From: Pseudomonas marginalis | Lineage (GTDB): Bacteria; Pseudomonadota; Gammaproteobacteria; Pseudomonadales; Pseudomonadaceae | Reading direction: 5' to 3' | Assembly (NCBI RefSeq): GCF_900105325.1 | Contig: NZ_FNSU01000003.1 | Location: 1,674,001 to 1,738,000, forward strand | DNA length: 64,000 nucleotides | Translations under genes and position numbers: made by a program | Notes under the pieces: model-generated | The model's database searches: none | What the model saw: only the letters and a program-made list of their open reading frames with translations | What the model was told of the DNA's origin: nothing | Shown: piece by piece, positions 8,680 through 17,788 of the stretch | Position numbering within the stretch: the first letter of the stretch is position 1 | Layout: each line of letters starts with the position of its first letter

Positions 8680-8997
8680 ATGCAAGCATCGATGATCGGT
8701 ACGGCCATGGCGCTGCTCCTGCTGATTCCCGCGCGGGCAGCGGCCACCCCGGACGCTGCCCGCCTTGAACACCTGTTGACCCAGGATTGCGGGGCCTGCC
8801 ATGGCCTGCACCTCACCGGCGGCCTGGGTCCGGCCCTCACACCGCAAGCCCTGGCCCACCACAGCCGCGACAGCCTGATCGCCACCGTGACCTACGGCCG
8901 CCCTGCCCGCGCCATGCCCGGTTGGGGCCCGCTGCTGAGTGCCGGCGATATTGCCTGGCTGGTCGACCGCCTATTGCAAGGAAGCCCCCCACCATGA
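8680..8997 (+). CDS. nirC: NirC, periplasmic monoheme c-type cytochrome
   Basis: The 105-residue product has a signal peptide (about 1-21) and a heme c site CGACH (Cys37, Cys40, His41), with a likely Met ligand in RAMPGWG. NirC can donate electrons to NirS and has been implicated in heme d1 maturation. Its stop codon overlaps the nirF start in an ATGA arrangement, which indicates coupling. Confidence 0.93.
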   Translation: MQASMIGTAMALLLLIPARAAATPDAARLEHLLTQDCGACHGLHLTGGLGPALTPQALAHHSRDSLIATVTYGRPARAMPGWGPLLSAGDIAWLVDRLLQGSPPP

Positions 8998-10163
8998 TGC
9001 GTCCTACCCTGTTATCCCTGTGCCTGTTGCTGGGTGCCTGCGCCCAACCCGCCTTGCGCGGCAGCGGCGACCTGGGCCTGGTGATCGAACGCGCCAGTGG
9101 CAGCGTGCAGATTATCGAGAGCACCGGCATGACCGAACTGGCCCGTATCGAGGGGCTGGGCGACCTGTCCCACGCCTCGGCGGTGTTTTCCCGCGACCAG
9201 CGCTATGCCTACGTGTTTGCCCGCGATGGCGGCCTGACCAAGATCGACCTGCTGCGCCAACGCATCGAGCGGCGCATCGTCCAGGGCGGCAACAGCATCG
9301 GCGGCGCCATCAGCCAGGATGGGCGCTTGATCGCCGTATCCAATTACGTGCCGGGCGGGGTCAAGGTGTTCGATGCAGAAGACCTGACCCTCATCGCCGA
9401 CATCCCCGCGACCGCACTGGCCGATGGCAAACGCTCGCGGGTGGTCGGCCTGGTGGATGCGCCCGGGCAGCGCTTCGTGTTCAGCCTGTTCGACACCGGC
9501 GAGATCTGGAGCGCCGACTTCAGCCACGGCAACCCGCCGCGCATCACCCGCTTCAAGGAGGTCGGCGAGCAACCCTATGACGCGCTGATCACCGCCGACG
9601 GCCGCTACTACATGGCCGGGCTGTTCGGTGAAGACGGCATGGCCCAGCTCGACCTGTGGCACCCGGAGCGCGGCGTGGTGCGCGTGCTCAAGGACTATGG
9701 CCGGGGCCAGGCCAAGCTGCCGGTGTACAAGATGCCCCACCTGGAGGGCTGGGCCGTCGCCGATGACCAGGCGTTCGTGCCGGCGGTGGGACGCCACCAG
9801 GTGCTGGTGATGGACGCGCGCACCTGGCAGCAGACGGCGGCGATCCCGGTGGCCGGGCAGCCGATCTTTGTCACTGCGCGGCCCGACGGGCGCCAGTTGT
9901 GGGTCAACTTCGCCTACCCGGACAACGACCGGGTGCAGGTACTCGACACCGAAACCCACCAAGTGGTCGCCGACCTGCGCCCCGGCCCCGGTGTGCTGCA
10001 CATGGAATTCAGCGGGCGTGGCGAGCAACTGTGGCTGTCGGTGCGCGATGGCGAACAGCTGCAAGTGTGGGACCCGTACCGCCTGACCCTGCTGAAAAGC
10101 CTGCCGGCCCAGAGTCCCAGCGGGATTTTCTTCAGCCTGCGCGCGCAAAAAATGGGGTATTGA
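8994..10163 (+). CDS. nirF: NirF, heme d1 biosynthesis protein (predicted lipoprotein)
   Basis: The 389-residue protein is a beta-propeller related to the d1 domain of NirS. Its N-terminus has a short signal peptide with a lipobox LGAC (Cys16), in line with reports that P. aeruginosa NirF is a periplasmic lipoprotein. It acts in a late step of heme d1 synthesis, probably on precursor side chains. The ATG at 8994 overlaps the nirC stop; a second ATG follows immediately at 8997. A longer frame back to 8787 overlaps nirC and was rejected. Confidence 0.95.
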   Translation: MMRPTLLSLCLLLGACAQPALRGSGDLGLVIERASGSVQIIESTGMTELARIEGLGDLSHASAVFSRDQRYAYVFARDGGLTKIDLLRQRIERRIVQGGNSIGGAISQDGRLIAVSNYVPGGVKVFDAEDLTLIADIPATALADGKRSRVVGLVDAPGQRFVFSLFDTGEIWSADFSHGNPPRITRFKEVGEQPYDALITADGRYYMAGLFGEDGMAQLDLWHPERGVVRVLKDYGRGQAKLPVYKMPHLEGWAVADDQAFVPAVGRHQVLVMDARTWQQTAAIPVAGQPIFVTARPDGRQLWVNFAYPDNDRVQVLDTETHQVVADLRPGPGVLHMEFSGRGEQLWLSVRDGEQLQVWDPYRLTLLKSLPAQSPSGIFFSLRAQKMGY

Positions 10164-10164
10164 A

Positions 10165-10761
10165 ATGGACCTTGATTCGCTCAGCCAGCAATTGATCGAA
10201 CGCTTCCAGCACGGCATGCCGCTGTGCGCCGAGCCCTACCGCGAAATGGCCCAGGTGCTGGGTTGCAGCGCGGCCGAGGTGATGGCCTGCCTGCAACGCC
10301 TGGAACTGGCCGGCGCCTTGTCGCGCATCGGCCCGGTGTTCGAACACACCCGCGCGGGCGCCAGCACCCTGGCCGCCCTGGCGGTGCCGATCGAGCGCCT
10401 GGAACAGGTGGCCGCGCGGGTCAGCCAGTACCCGGAGGTCAATCACAACTACGCCCGCGAGCATCATTACAACCTATGGTTCGTGCTCACCGGGCCCCAC
10501 CGCCAGCACCTGCAGCAGATCCTCGATGAGCTGGAGCAAGACACCGGCCTCACGCCCCTGGACCTGCCGATGCTCACCGCCTATCGCATCGACCTCGGTT
10601 TCCCCCTCGAAGCGGGAGAAGCCCCGCGCGTAGCAGCTGCCGAGCCTTGGCGAGGCTGCGTCAGCGGTGGGTCAGACACACCGCAAACGCAGCCTCGCCA
10701 AGGCTCGGCAGCTGCTACGGGAGATTTTTTTGAGGTGGGTAGTTTGGGAGAGCAGCCGTGA
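10165..10761 (+). CDS. nirD: NirD, siroheme decarboxylase subunit, with repeat-encoded C-terminal tail
   Basis: The first 150 or so residues match the NirD/L/G/H (AsnC/Lrp-like) family, with an N-terminal helix-turn-helix-like region and the conserved REHHYNLWFV motif. NirD, L, G and H together decarboxylate siroheme to 12,18-didecarboxysiroheme. The homologous part ends at AYRIDLGFPLE, comparable to the ending of NirG. The remaining 45 or so residues are encoded by a palindromic repeat inserted at 10630-10718 and its flank, giving a 198-residue protein. The GTG start of nirL overlaps the stop codon. Confidence 0.92.
   Translation: MDLDSLSQQLIERFQHGMPLCAEPYREMAQVLGCSAAEVMACLQRLELAGALSRIGPVFEHTRAGASTLAALAVPIERLEQVAARVSQYPEVNHNYAREHHYNLWFVLTGPHRQHLQQILDELEQDTGLTPLDLPMLTAYRIDLGFPLEAGEAPRVAAAEPWRGCVSGGSDTPQTQPRQGSAAATGDFFEVGSLGEQP
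10630..10718. repeat. REPIN-like perfect inverted repeat inside the nirD coding sequence
   Basis: A 32-bp arm (10630-10661, beginning GTAGCAGCTGCCGAGC) is perfectly complementary to 10687-10718, with a 25-bp loop. The arm core is the same as the units of the tandem array at 49401-49890. It lies in frame in the 3' end of nirD, and in the nir transcript it could form a very stable hairpin between nirD and nirL. Confidence 0.92.
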
Positions 10762-11273
10762 TCGCGCCACTGAACCACGAGCAGATGCTCGATCTGCGCC
10801 AGTGCCTGGAACGCGGTTTGCCCATCGTGCCACGGCCCTACGACGAGCTCGCCGAGCAGATTGGTGCCCACCACGATCAGGTGCTGCAACAGATGCAGCA
10901 ATGGCACGACCAGGGCCTGTTCCGTCGTGTCGGCCTGGTGCTCAATCACCGCGCCCTGGGCTATGTGGCCAACGCCATGCTGGTGCTGGATGTGCCGGAT
11001 GCGCTGGTCGATGAAGTCGGTGCGCGCCTGGGCCGCGCGCCCGGCGTGAATCTGTGTTACCAGCGCCCGCGACGCCTGCCGCAGTGGCGCTACAACCTGT
11101 TCTGCATGGTGCACGGGCGCGAGCGCGCGGTGGTCGAGGCGCAGATCCAGGCGTTGCTGGAGCAGCATCTGCTCAGCGACCTGCCCTACCAACTGCTGTT
11201 CAGCACCCGCGCCTTCAAGCAATGCGGCGGGCGTTTCGCGCCGCCGACGTCACAGGTATGGGCCCATGGATGA
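10758..11273 (+). CDS. nirL: NirL, siroheme decarboxylase subunit
   Basis: The 171-residue product belongs to the NirD/L/G/H family: a winged helix-turn-helix-like N-terminus followed by a ferredoxin-like ligand domain, with the RRLPQWRYNLFCMVHG motif. It starts with GTG within the GTGA that ends nirD and is preceded by GGGAGA. It ends 8 bp inside nirG. The role is removal of two acetate carboxyls of siroheme in heme d1 synthesis. Confidence 0.93.
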   Translation: MIAPLNHEQMLDLRQCLERGLPIVPRPYDELAEQIGAHHDQVLQQMQQWHDQGLFRRVGLVLNHRALGYVANAMLVLDVPDALVDEVGARLGRAPGVNLCYQRPRRLPQWRYNLFCMVHGRERAVVEAQIQALLEQHLLSDLPYQLLFSTRAFKQCGGRFAPPTSQVWAHG

Positions 11274-11709
11274 GCTGGATCGACAATTGATCAACCGCCT
11301 GCAACACGGCCTGCCGCTGGTGCGCCAGACCTGGCAACAGGTGGCAGAGGAACTGCACAGCCATCCGAGTGAACTGCTCGACCGCTTGTATGCCCTGCTC
11401 GAAGACGGCGTGCTCACGCGCTTCGGCCCGATGTTCGATATCGAGCGTCTCGGCGGCGCTTTCACCCTCGCGGCGCTCGCCGTACCCGAGGCGCGCTTTG
11501 ACGCGGTCGCCGAGCAGCTCAACGCCCTGCCCCAGGTGGCCCACAACTACCGCCGCGAACACCGCTGGAACATGTGGTTCGTGCTGGCCTGCGCCACCGC
11601 GCAGGAGTTGGCCGCCACCCTATCGCACATCGAGGCCCTCACCGGGCTGGCGGTGCTCAATCTGCCGAAGGAGCACACCTACCATGTCGGTCTGTATTTC
11701 CCGGTCTGA
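11266..11709 (+). CDS. nirG: NirG, siroheme decarboxylase subunit
   Basis: The 147-residue protein is of the same family and closest in layout to NirD, with the REHRWNMWFV motif. Its start ATG lies within the end of nirL, and its last 26 bp overlap nirH. The unextended ending (YHVGLYFPV) shows what a normal terminus of this subtype looks like and supports the view that the nirD tail is extra. Confidence 0.92.
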   Translation: MDELDRQLINRLQHGLPLVRQTWQQVAEELHSHPSELLDRLYALLEDGVLTRFGPMFDIERLGGAFTLAALAVPEARFDAVAEQLNALPQVAHNYRREHRWNMWFVLACATAQELAATLSHIEALTGLAVLNLPKEHTYHVGLYFPV

Positions 11710-12193
11710 CAACACCCTGGCCCTGCAGCTGGTCGCCCTCACCCAAAGCGGCCTGCCGCTGGTGGAGGACCCGTGGGCCTGGCTCGCCGAGCAGTTGGGC
11801 ATCAGCGTCGAATCGACCCTCGACCTGCTCAAGCGCCTGCAGGCCGAAGGCGCGATCCGGCGTATCGCCGCCGTGCCCAACCACTACCGCCTGGGCTATC
11901 GGCATAACGGCATGACCGTGTGGGACGTGGCCGATGTGCACCTGCCGCGCCTGGGAGAACTGCTCGGCGCCCAGCCGTTTGTCAGCCATTGCTACCGTCG
12001 CCCCCGGCGCCCGAACTGGCCCTACAACCTGTTCGCCATGGTGCATGGCCGCAGCCGCGAAGAAATCGACAGCTACCGCGAGCACCTGCGTTTCCTGCTG
12101 GGGGATGCCTGCCACGCCGACGAGATGCTGGTGAGCAGCCGCATCCTGAAAAAGACCGGCCTGCGCCTGACGCCGGCGCACTCAAAGGAATAG
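11684..12193 (+). CDS. nirH: NirH, siroheme decarboxylase subunit
   Basis: The 169-residue protein resembles NirL, with the RRPNWPYNLFAMVHG motif and a C-terminal SSRILKKTGLR. The ATG at 11684 was chosen because AAGGAG lies 10 bp upstream (11668-11673) and the residues before it in this frame look like out-of-frame nirG. nirD, L, G and H are all separate genes here, as in P. aeruginosa. Confidence 0.92.
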   Translation: MSVCISRSDNTLALQLVALTQSGLPLVEDPWAWLAEQLGISVESTLDLLKRLQAEGAIRRIAAVPNHYRLGYRHNGMTVWDVADVHLPRLGELLGAQPFVSHCYRRPRRPNWPYNLFAMVHGRSREEIDSYREHLRFLLGDACHADEMLVSSRILKKTGLRLTPAHSKE

Positions 12194-12196
12194 CCC

Positions 12197-13378
12197 ATGC
12201 TGCGAATCAGTCAGTACCTGCGCACCCTCGCCGGCCAATGCCCGCCGCCGCGCACCTCGCCCCCTGGCAGAGAGCGGCCGCCGGTGGTGATCTGGAACCT
12301 GCTGCGGCGCTGCAATCTCACCTGCAAGCACTGCTACGCCACCAGCGCCGACAGCGTGTTTCGCGATGAACTCGACACCCCGGCAGCATTGCGGGTGATC
12401 GACGATTTGCACGACGCCGGGGTTCGCGTGTTGATCCTGTCCGGGGGCGAGCCGCTGCTGCGCGAAGACCTCTTCGAGCTGAGCGCCTATGCCCGTGACA
12501 AGGGTTTTTTCGTCGCGCTGTCGACCAACGGCACGCTGATCGATGAGCACAACATCCAGCAGATCGCCGACGCGCGCTTCGACTATGTGGGCATCAGCAT
12601 CGACGGCCTGGAGGCGACCCACGATGCGTTTCGCCAACTGCACGGCAGTTTCCAGCGCTCCATGCACGCCATCCGCCTGTGCCGCGAAGCCGGGATTCGC
12701 GTGGGCCTGCGCACCACCCTGACCCAGGACAACCATGGGCAGCTCCCGCAGTTGCTGGCGCTGATGCGCACCTATGACGTGCAGAAGTTCTACCTGTCGC
12801 ACCTCAACTACAGCGGGCGCGGCAAGCGCAGCCGCCAGCTGGATGCGCACCGGCAGATGAGCCGCGAGGCCATGGCGCTGATCTTCCAGCAGGCCTGGAG
12901 CGATATTCAACACGGCGTGGACAGCGATTTCGTCAGCGGCAACAACGACGCCGACGCCGTGCTGTTGCTGCAATGGGTGCACCAGCACCTGCCCGAACAC
13001 TACCCGCAGCTTGAACACCTGCTGCACGGCTGGGGCGGCAATGCCTCGGGCAGCGGCATCGCCAATATCGACAACACCGGCGAGGTGCACCCGGACACCT
13101 ACTGGTGGCAGCAATCGGTGGGCAATGTGCGCAACACCACCTTCCGCCAACTCTGGCTGGAGCAGCCCGACCCGTTGCTGCTACGCCTGCGCGAACACCC
13201 GCGCAGCATTGGCGGACGCTGCGCCGAGTGCCGCTGGCTGGCGATCTGCAACGGCAATACCCGCACCCGCGCCTGGGCCGATGGCGACCTGTGGGGCCCG
13301 GACCCCGGTTGCTACTTCAGCGACGCCGAGATCGCGCGCCAGCCGCTCAACCTGATCCCTTGCTCGACTACCCGGTGA
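12197..13378 (+). CDS. nirJ: NirJ, radical SAM heme d1 biosynthesis enzyme
   Basis: The 393-residue protein has the radical SAM cluster motif CNLTCKHC (Cys39, Cys43, Cys46), the SAM-binding SGGEPLL, and a C-terminal SPASM-like cysteine set beginning CAECRWLAIC. NirJ removes propionate side chains to generate the ring keto groups of heme d1. It starts 3 bp after nirH. Confidence 0.96.
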   Translation: MLRISQYLRTLAGQCPPPRTSPPGRERPPVVIWNLLRRCNLTCKHCYATSADSVFRDELDTPAALRVIDDLHDAGVRVLILSGGEPLLREDLFELSAYARDKGFFVALSTNGTLIDEHNIQQIADARFDYVGISIDGLEATHDAFRQLHGSFQRSMHAIRLCREAGIRVGLRTTLTQDNHGQLPQLLALMRTYDVQKFYLSHLNYSGRGKRSRQLDAHRQMSREAMALIFQQAWSDIQHGVDSDFVSGNNDADAVLLLQWVHQHLPEHYPQLEHLLHGWGGNASGSGIANIDNTGEVHPDTYWWQQSVGNVRNTTFRQLWLEQPDPLLLRLREHPRSIGGRCAECRWLAICNGNTRTRAWADGDLWGPDPGCYFSDAEIARQPLNLIPCSTTR

Positions 13379-13422
13379 CACAACCGGGGGCCGCCTACCT
13401 GATGATGAACCAAGGACGTCGC

Positions 13423-14262
13423 ATGCACACTTCAACTGCCCACTCCTCCACTGGCCTGCCGGCCAGTCTGCACAGCCCCTTGCACCCCGGCGAAGTCGCG
13501 TTGGTGGGCGCCGGCCCCGGTGACCCGCGCCTGCTGACCCTGCGCGCCTGGAGCCTGTTGATGCAGGCCGACGCCGTGGTGTTCGACCGGCTGATCAGTG
13601 CCGAACTGCTCGCGCTGATCCCGTTGACCTGCGCCCGTCATTACGTGGGCAAGGCCAGCGGTTGCCACAGCCTGCCCCAGGATCAACTCAATGAACTGCT
13701 GGCTGAGTTGGCCGACCAGGGCCAGCGGGTGGTGCGCCTCAAGGGCGGCGACCCGTTTATCTTCGGGCGCGGCGCCGAGGAGCTGGAGTACCTGCTCGCG
13801 CGCGGTATCCCGTGCCAGGTGGTGCCGGGCATCACCGCCGCCTCCGGCTGCAGCGCCTATGCCGGTATCCCGCTGACCCACCGCGAGCTGGTCAATTCGT
13901 GCCGCTTCGTCACCGGCCACCTGCAACGCGACGGCGCGTTGAAACTGCCATGGGCCAGCCTGGCCGAGCCGAGCCAGACCCTGGTGTTCTACATGGGCCT
14001 GTCGAACCTGGCACTGATCGCCGAGCATTTGGTGGCGGCCGGTTTGCCCGCAGATACGCCGGCCGCCCTGATCAGCAACGGTGCGCGCGCCGATCAACAG
14101 GTGGCCCGTGGCACCCTGCGCCAGTTGCCCACCCTGGCCGCCGACTGCGAACCCGGCGTACCGACGCTGACGGTGATCGGCCACGTCGTCAACCTGTTTG
14201 CCGACGCCGCCCTGCACTTCCCCGCCAGCCTGGCACCGGCCCGTGAAGCGGTGGCGGTATGA
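13423..14262 (+). CDS. nirE: NirE, uroporphyrinogen-III C-methyltransferase
   Basis: The 279-residue SAM-dependent methyltransferase makes precorrin-2, the entry point to siroheme and heme d1. It has the family's N-terminal VGAGPGDP motif (residues 28-35) and the RLKGGDPFIFGRG and GITAASG motifs. I chose the ATG at 13423, preceded by AAGGA with a 6-bp gap; in-frame ATGs at 13402 and 13405 lack a good site. The longer frame into nirJ is a shadow. The end overlaps nirN by ATGA. Confidence 0.96.
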   Translation: MHTSTAHSSTGLPASLHSPLHPGEVALVGAGPGDPRLLTLRAWSLLMQADAVVFDRLISAELLALIPLTCARHYVGKASGCHSLPQDQLNELLAELADQGQRVVRLKGGDPFIFGRGAEELEYLLARGIPCQVVPGITAASGCSAYAGIPLTHRELVNSCRFVTGHLQRDGALKLPWASLAEPSQTLVFYMGLSNLALIAEHLVAAGLPADTPAALISNGARADQQVARGTLRQLPTLAADCEPGVPTLTVIGHVVNLFADAALHFPASLAPAREAVAV

Positions 14263-15713
14263 AACGCCTGCTGCTGATGCCGCTGCTGTGGGCCACGGCC
14301 GCGCACGCTACGCCCGCGCAGGACTACCGCCAGTATTGCGAAAGCTGCCACGGGCTTAATCGCATCGGCGCCACCGGCCCGGCGCTGCTGCCGGAGAGCC
14401 TGGGGCGGATCAAGCCGGATGAAGTGCGCAAGGTCATCGAACACGGCCGGCCCGCCAGCCAGATGGCCGCGTTCAGTGCGCAACTGAGCGCCGCGCAGAT
14501 GGATGGGCTGGCGCAGTTTCTGCAACAGCCGCCTGACTCACCGGCGACCTGGAACGAGCATGACATCCGCACCAGCCACAGCGTGCTGGCGGACCTGCGC
14601 CAATTGCCGAGCACGCCGCAGCATCACGCCGACCCGCTCAACCTGTTTGTGGTGGTGGAATCCGGCGACCATCACATGGATATTCTCGACGGCGACACCT
14701 TTGCCGTGCTGGACCGTTTCCCCACCCATTTCGCGGTGCACGGCGGGCCGAAATTCTCCCCGGATGGACGCTTTGTGTACTTCGCCTCGCGGGACGGCTG
14801 GATCAGCCAGTACGACCTGCACAACCTCAAGCTGATCGCCGAGATCCGCGTGGGCCTCAACACCCGCAACCTGGCGGTGAGCAAGGATGGGCGCTGGGTG
14901 CTGGCGGGCAACTACCTGCCGGGCAACCTGGTGCTGCTGGATGCCCGCGACCTGTCGCTGGTCAAGACCCTGGAAACGGGCTCACGGGTCAGTGCGGTGT
15001 ACACTGCACCACCGCGCAACAGCTTTATCGTCGCGCTCAAGGACGTGAACGAAGTCTGGGAATTGTCCTATGCCGATGCCCGCCCCAGCTTCGAGCCCCG
15101 GCGCATCCAGGCCCAGGACGTGCTCGACGACTTCTCGTTCTCGCCCGACTACCGGCAACTGATCGCCACCTCACGCAAGGCCGGCGGCGGCCAGGTGATC
15201 GACCTGGACAGCGGCCGCGTGGTCACCGACGTCCCGCTGTCCGGCATGCCGCACCTGGGTTCGGGGACGTACTGGCAACGCAACGGGCAATGGGTGTTTG
15301 CCACGCCGAATATCAGCAAGGGGCAAATCTCGGTGATCGACCTCAAGACCTGGAGCCTGATCAAACAGATTCCCACCCTCGGGCCGGGCTTTTTCATGCG
15401 CAGCCATGTGAACTCGCGCTATGTGTGGAGCGACGTGTTTTTCGGGCCGGACAATGATGCGATTCACCTGATCGACAAGCAGACCCTCGAGATCGCCCAC
15501 ACCCTGAGGCCAGTGCCGGGCAAGACGGCAGCCCATGTGGAATTCACCCGGGATGGGCGGTATGTGTTGCTGAGCATCTGGGCCACGGAGGGGGCGCTGA
15601 TTGTGTATGACAGCCAGACGCTCGAGGAGGTGAAGCGCATTCCCATGAATAAGCCGTCGGGCAAGTACAACGTGGGCAATAAGGTGGAGTTTGCGGAAGG
15701 GACGTCGCATTGA
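14259..15713 (+). CDS. nirN: NirN, dihydro-heme d1 dehydrogenase (c-type heme and d1 propeller)
   Basis: The 484-residue NirS paralogue has a signal peptide (about 1-18), a heme c site CESCH (Cys27, Cys30, His31) and a C-terminal propeller. NirN catalyses the last step of heme d1 synthesis, introducing the acrylate double bond, and helps transfer the cofactor to NirS. It is the last gene of the nir operon; a tandem repeat starts just after its stop. Confidence 0.96.
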   Translation: MKRLLLMPLLWATAAHATPAQDYRQYCESCHGLNRIGATGPALLPESLGRIKPDEVRKVIEHGRPASQMAAFSAQLSAAQMDGLAQFLQQPPDSPATWNEHDIRTSHSVLADLRQLPSTPQHHADPLNLFVVVESGDHHMDILDGDTFAVLDRFPTHFAVHGGPKFSPDGRFVYFASRDGWISQYDLHNLKLIAEIRVGLNTRNLAVSKDGRWVLAGNYLPGNLVLLDARDLSLVKTLETGSRVSAVYTAPPRNSFIVALKDVNEVWELSYADARPSFEPRRIQAQDVLDDFSFSPDYRQLIATSRKAGGGQVIDLDSGRVVTDVPLSGMPHLGSGTYWQRNGQWVFATPNISKGQISVIDLKTWSLIKQIPTLGPGFFMRSHVNSRYVWSDVFFGPDNDAIHLIDKQTLEIAHTLRPVPGKTAAHVEFTRDGRYVLLSIWATEGALIVYDSQTLEEVKRIPMNKPSGKYNVGNKVEFAEGTSH

Positions 15714-15719
15714 ACACGG

Positions 15720-16400
15720 GTGACAGGCTGGAAGCAGCCAGGTCGTAGAGCGCATGGGCACCACTGATCCCCTGTGGGAGATGTCGAGCTTCAGCGAGGC
15801 TTCGATGACGGCGGCACAGTTGATAGAGGGGCTGGCTGACCCACCGCCATCGGGAGCAAGTCGAATCGTCGCACCGCCCCTCCCACATTTGAGCTCGGTT
15901 GGCAGGTGGGAAGTTGCCCGGTTGTAGATCTCGTGGGCACCGCTGATCCCCTGTGGGAGATGTCGAGCTTCAGCGAGGCTTCGATGACGGCGGCACAGTT
16001 GATAGAGGTGCTGGCTGACCCACCGCCATCGGGAGCAAGTCGAATCGTCGCACCGCCCCTCCCACATTTGAGCTCGGTTGGCAGGTGGGAAGTTGCCCGG
16101 TTGTAGATCTCGTGGGCACCGCTGATCCCCTGTGGGAGATGTCGAGCTTCAGCGAGGCTTCGATGACGGCGGCACAGTTGATAGAGGTGCTGGCTGACCC
16201 ACCGCTATCGGGAGCAAGTCGAATCGTCGCACCGCCCCTCCCACATTTGAATGTTGTTGACAGGTAGAAAACGTCCGGCCGTAGGTCTGATGGGCACCGC
16301 TGATCCCCTGTGGGAGATGTCGAGCTTCAGCGAGGCTTCGATGGCGGTGGCAGGGTTGGTAGAGGTGTTGGCTGACACACTGCTATCGGGCTGCGTGGTG
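15720..16400. repeat. Four-copy tandem repeat of about 179 bp between nirN and hemN
   Basis: The landmark CCTGTGGGAGATGTCGAGC recurs at 15771, 15950, 16129 and 16307, that is at steps of 179, 179 and 178 bp. Each of the first three units also holds the REP variant GTCGAATCGTCGCACCGCC; the fourth is diverged and ends next to the hemN stop codon. The middle two units are almost identical, which indicates recent duplication. Open frames of 60-66 codons recur with the unit and are not genes. The block lies between convergent genes and may act as a bidirectional terminator. Confidence 0.93.
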
Positions 16401-16402
16401 GG

Positions 16403-17788
16403 TCAGACGGTGCGGGAGAATTGGCCTTTGTGGGCGCCGCCCAGGTAGGCGTCGAAGGCCATGGCCACGCTGCGCACCATCAGTTGGCCCTTGGGCAGCA
16501 GTTGCAGCGCGTCGTCCCGAACCAGCAATAAGCCGTCCGCCACTTGCTCGTCCAACTGCGTCAACGCTTGGGCAAAATACTCATTGAACCGAATGCCATG
16601 GGCCGCTTCCACCTGGGCGACATCGACGCGGCCGTCGCACATCAACCCATTGATCACCTCGCGGCGCAGTACGTCGTCGGGGTTGAGCCGGTAACCGCGT
16701 TGCACCGGCAGCATGCCCGCATCGATGCGCGCGTAGTACTGGGACAGTTCCTTGACGCTCTGGCTGTAGCTGTCGCCGACCTTGCCGATGGCCGATACGC
16801 CCAGGCCGATCAAGTCGCAATCGGCATGGGTGGAGTAACCCTGAAAGTTACGTTGCAGGCTGCCGTTGACGCGGGCCAGTGCCAACTCATCGTCGGGCAG
16901 GGCGAAATGGTCCATGCCGATGTAGACATACCCGGCCTCGGTGAGGCGGCGAATGGTCAGTTCCAGCAGCTCCAGCTTGCGTGCCGGGGGTGGCATGTCT
17001 TCGGGGCGGATCATGCGCTGGGCGCGGATCTGGCTTGGCAGGTGCGCGTAGCTGTAGGCGGCCACGCGGTCGGGGCGCAGGGCGATCAGCTTGCTCAGGG
17101 TCACGTCGAAGCTGGCCACGGTTTGCAGGGGCAGGCCGTAGATCAGGTCGACACTCACCGACTTGAAGCGCGCCTCGCGGGCCGCCGCCACCAGTTGCAG
17201 GATCTGCGCTTCGCTTTGCACGCGATTGACGGCGGCCTGGACGTCGGGGTCGAAGTCCTGCACGCCGAAGCTCAGGCGATTGAAGCCCAGGCGGCGCAGG
17301 GTGTTGATGCGCTCAAGGCTGATGGTGCGCGGGTCGACCTCGATGGAAAACTCATGGGCGTCGCTGTCATCCAGGCTGAAGTTGTCCGCCAGGCAGGCCA
17401 TCAGTTCGGCCAGTTGCGCGTCGTCCAGATACGTCGGGGTGCCGCCGCCCAGGTGCAATTGGGTCAGGCGTCGCGAGCGCTCGAACAGCGCGCCCTGCAT
17501 CTGGATCTCGCGCTTGAGGTACGCCACATACTCGACGGCGCGATGGGTCTTGCGGGTGATGATCTTGTGGCAGCCGCAGTAGTAGCAAAGGCTCTGGCAG
17601 AACGGAATATGGATGTACACCGACAACGCCTTGGACGCGGCGAGTTGGTGACTGGCGCGCACGGCCTGGTGATAGTCGTCCAGGGCAAACGCGCTGTTGA
17701 ACTGCGGCGCGGTCGGGTACGAGGTGTAGCGCGGCCCCGGGCGGTCGTATTTGTGCACCAGGGCACGGTCGAACTCAAACGCCGTCAT
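16403..17788 (-). CDS. hemN: Oxygen-independent coproporphyrinogen III dehydrogenase
   Basis: The 461-residue radical SAM enzyme converts coproporphyrinogen III to protoporphyrinogen IX without oxygen, supplying heme under denitrifying conditions. It has the CxxxCxxCxC signature (Cys64, Cys68, Cys71, Cys73 in FCQSLCYYCGC), the SAM-binding HLGGGTPT motif and the C-terminal HemN domain. Its start overlaps the 3' end of the HemN-like gene by 14 bp, so the two are translationally coupled and share the DNR-box promoter at 19153. Confidence 0.97.
   Translation of the reverse strand: MTAFEFDRALVHKYDRPGPRYTSYPTAPQFNSAFALDDYHQAVRASHQLAASKALSVYIHIPFCQSLCYYCGCHKIITRKTHRAVEYVAYLKREIQMQGALFERSRRLTQLHLGGGTPTYLDDAQLAELMACLADNFSLDDSDAHEFSIEVDPRTISLERINTLRRLGFNRLSFGVQDFDPDVQAAVNRVQSEAQILQLVAAAREARFKSVSVDLIYGLPLQTVASFDVTLSKLIALRPDRVAAYSYAHLPSQIRAQRMIRPEDMPPPARKLELLELTIRRLTEAGYVYIGMDHFALPDDELALARVNGSLQRNFQGYSTHADCDLIGLGVSAIGKVGDSYSQSVKELSQYYARIDAGMLPVQRGYRLNPDDVLRREVINGLMCDGRVDVAQVEAAHGIRFNEYFAQALTQLDEQVADGLLLVRDDALQLLPKGQLMVRSVAMAFDAYLGGAHKGQFSRTV

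Noticed and set aside
15720..16400. CRISPR-like array
   Set aside because: Units are 179 bp with no short repeat/unique spacer alternation and no cas genes nearby.
15906..16448. Three successive 60-66 codon frames with the same peptide
   Set aside because: They reflect the 179-bp repeat period and not a repeated protein gene.
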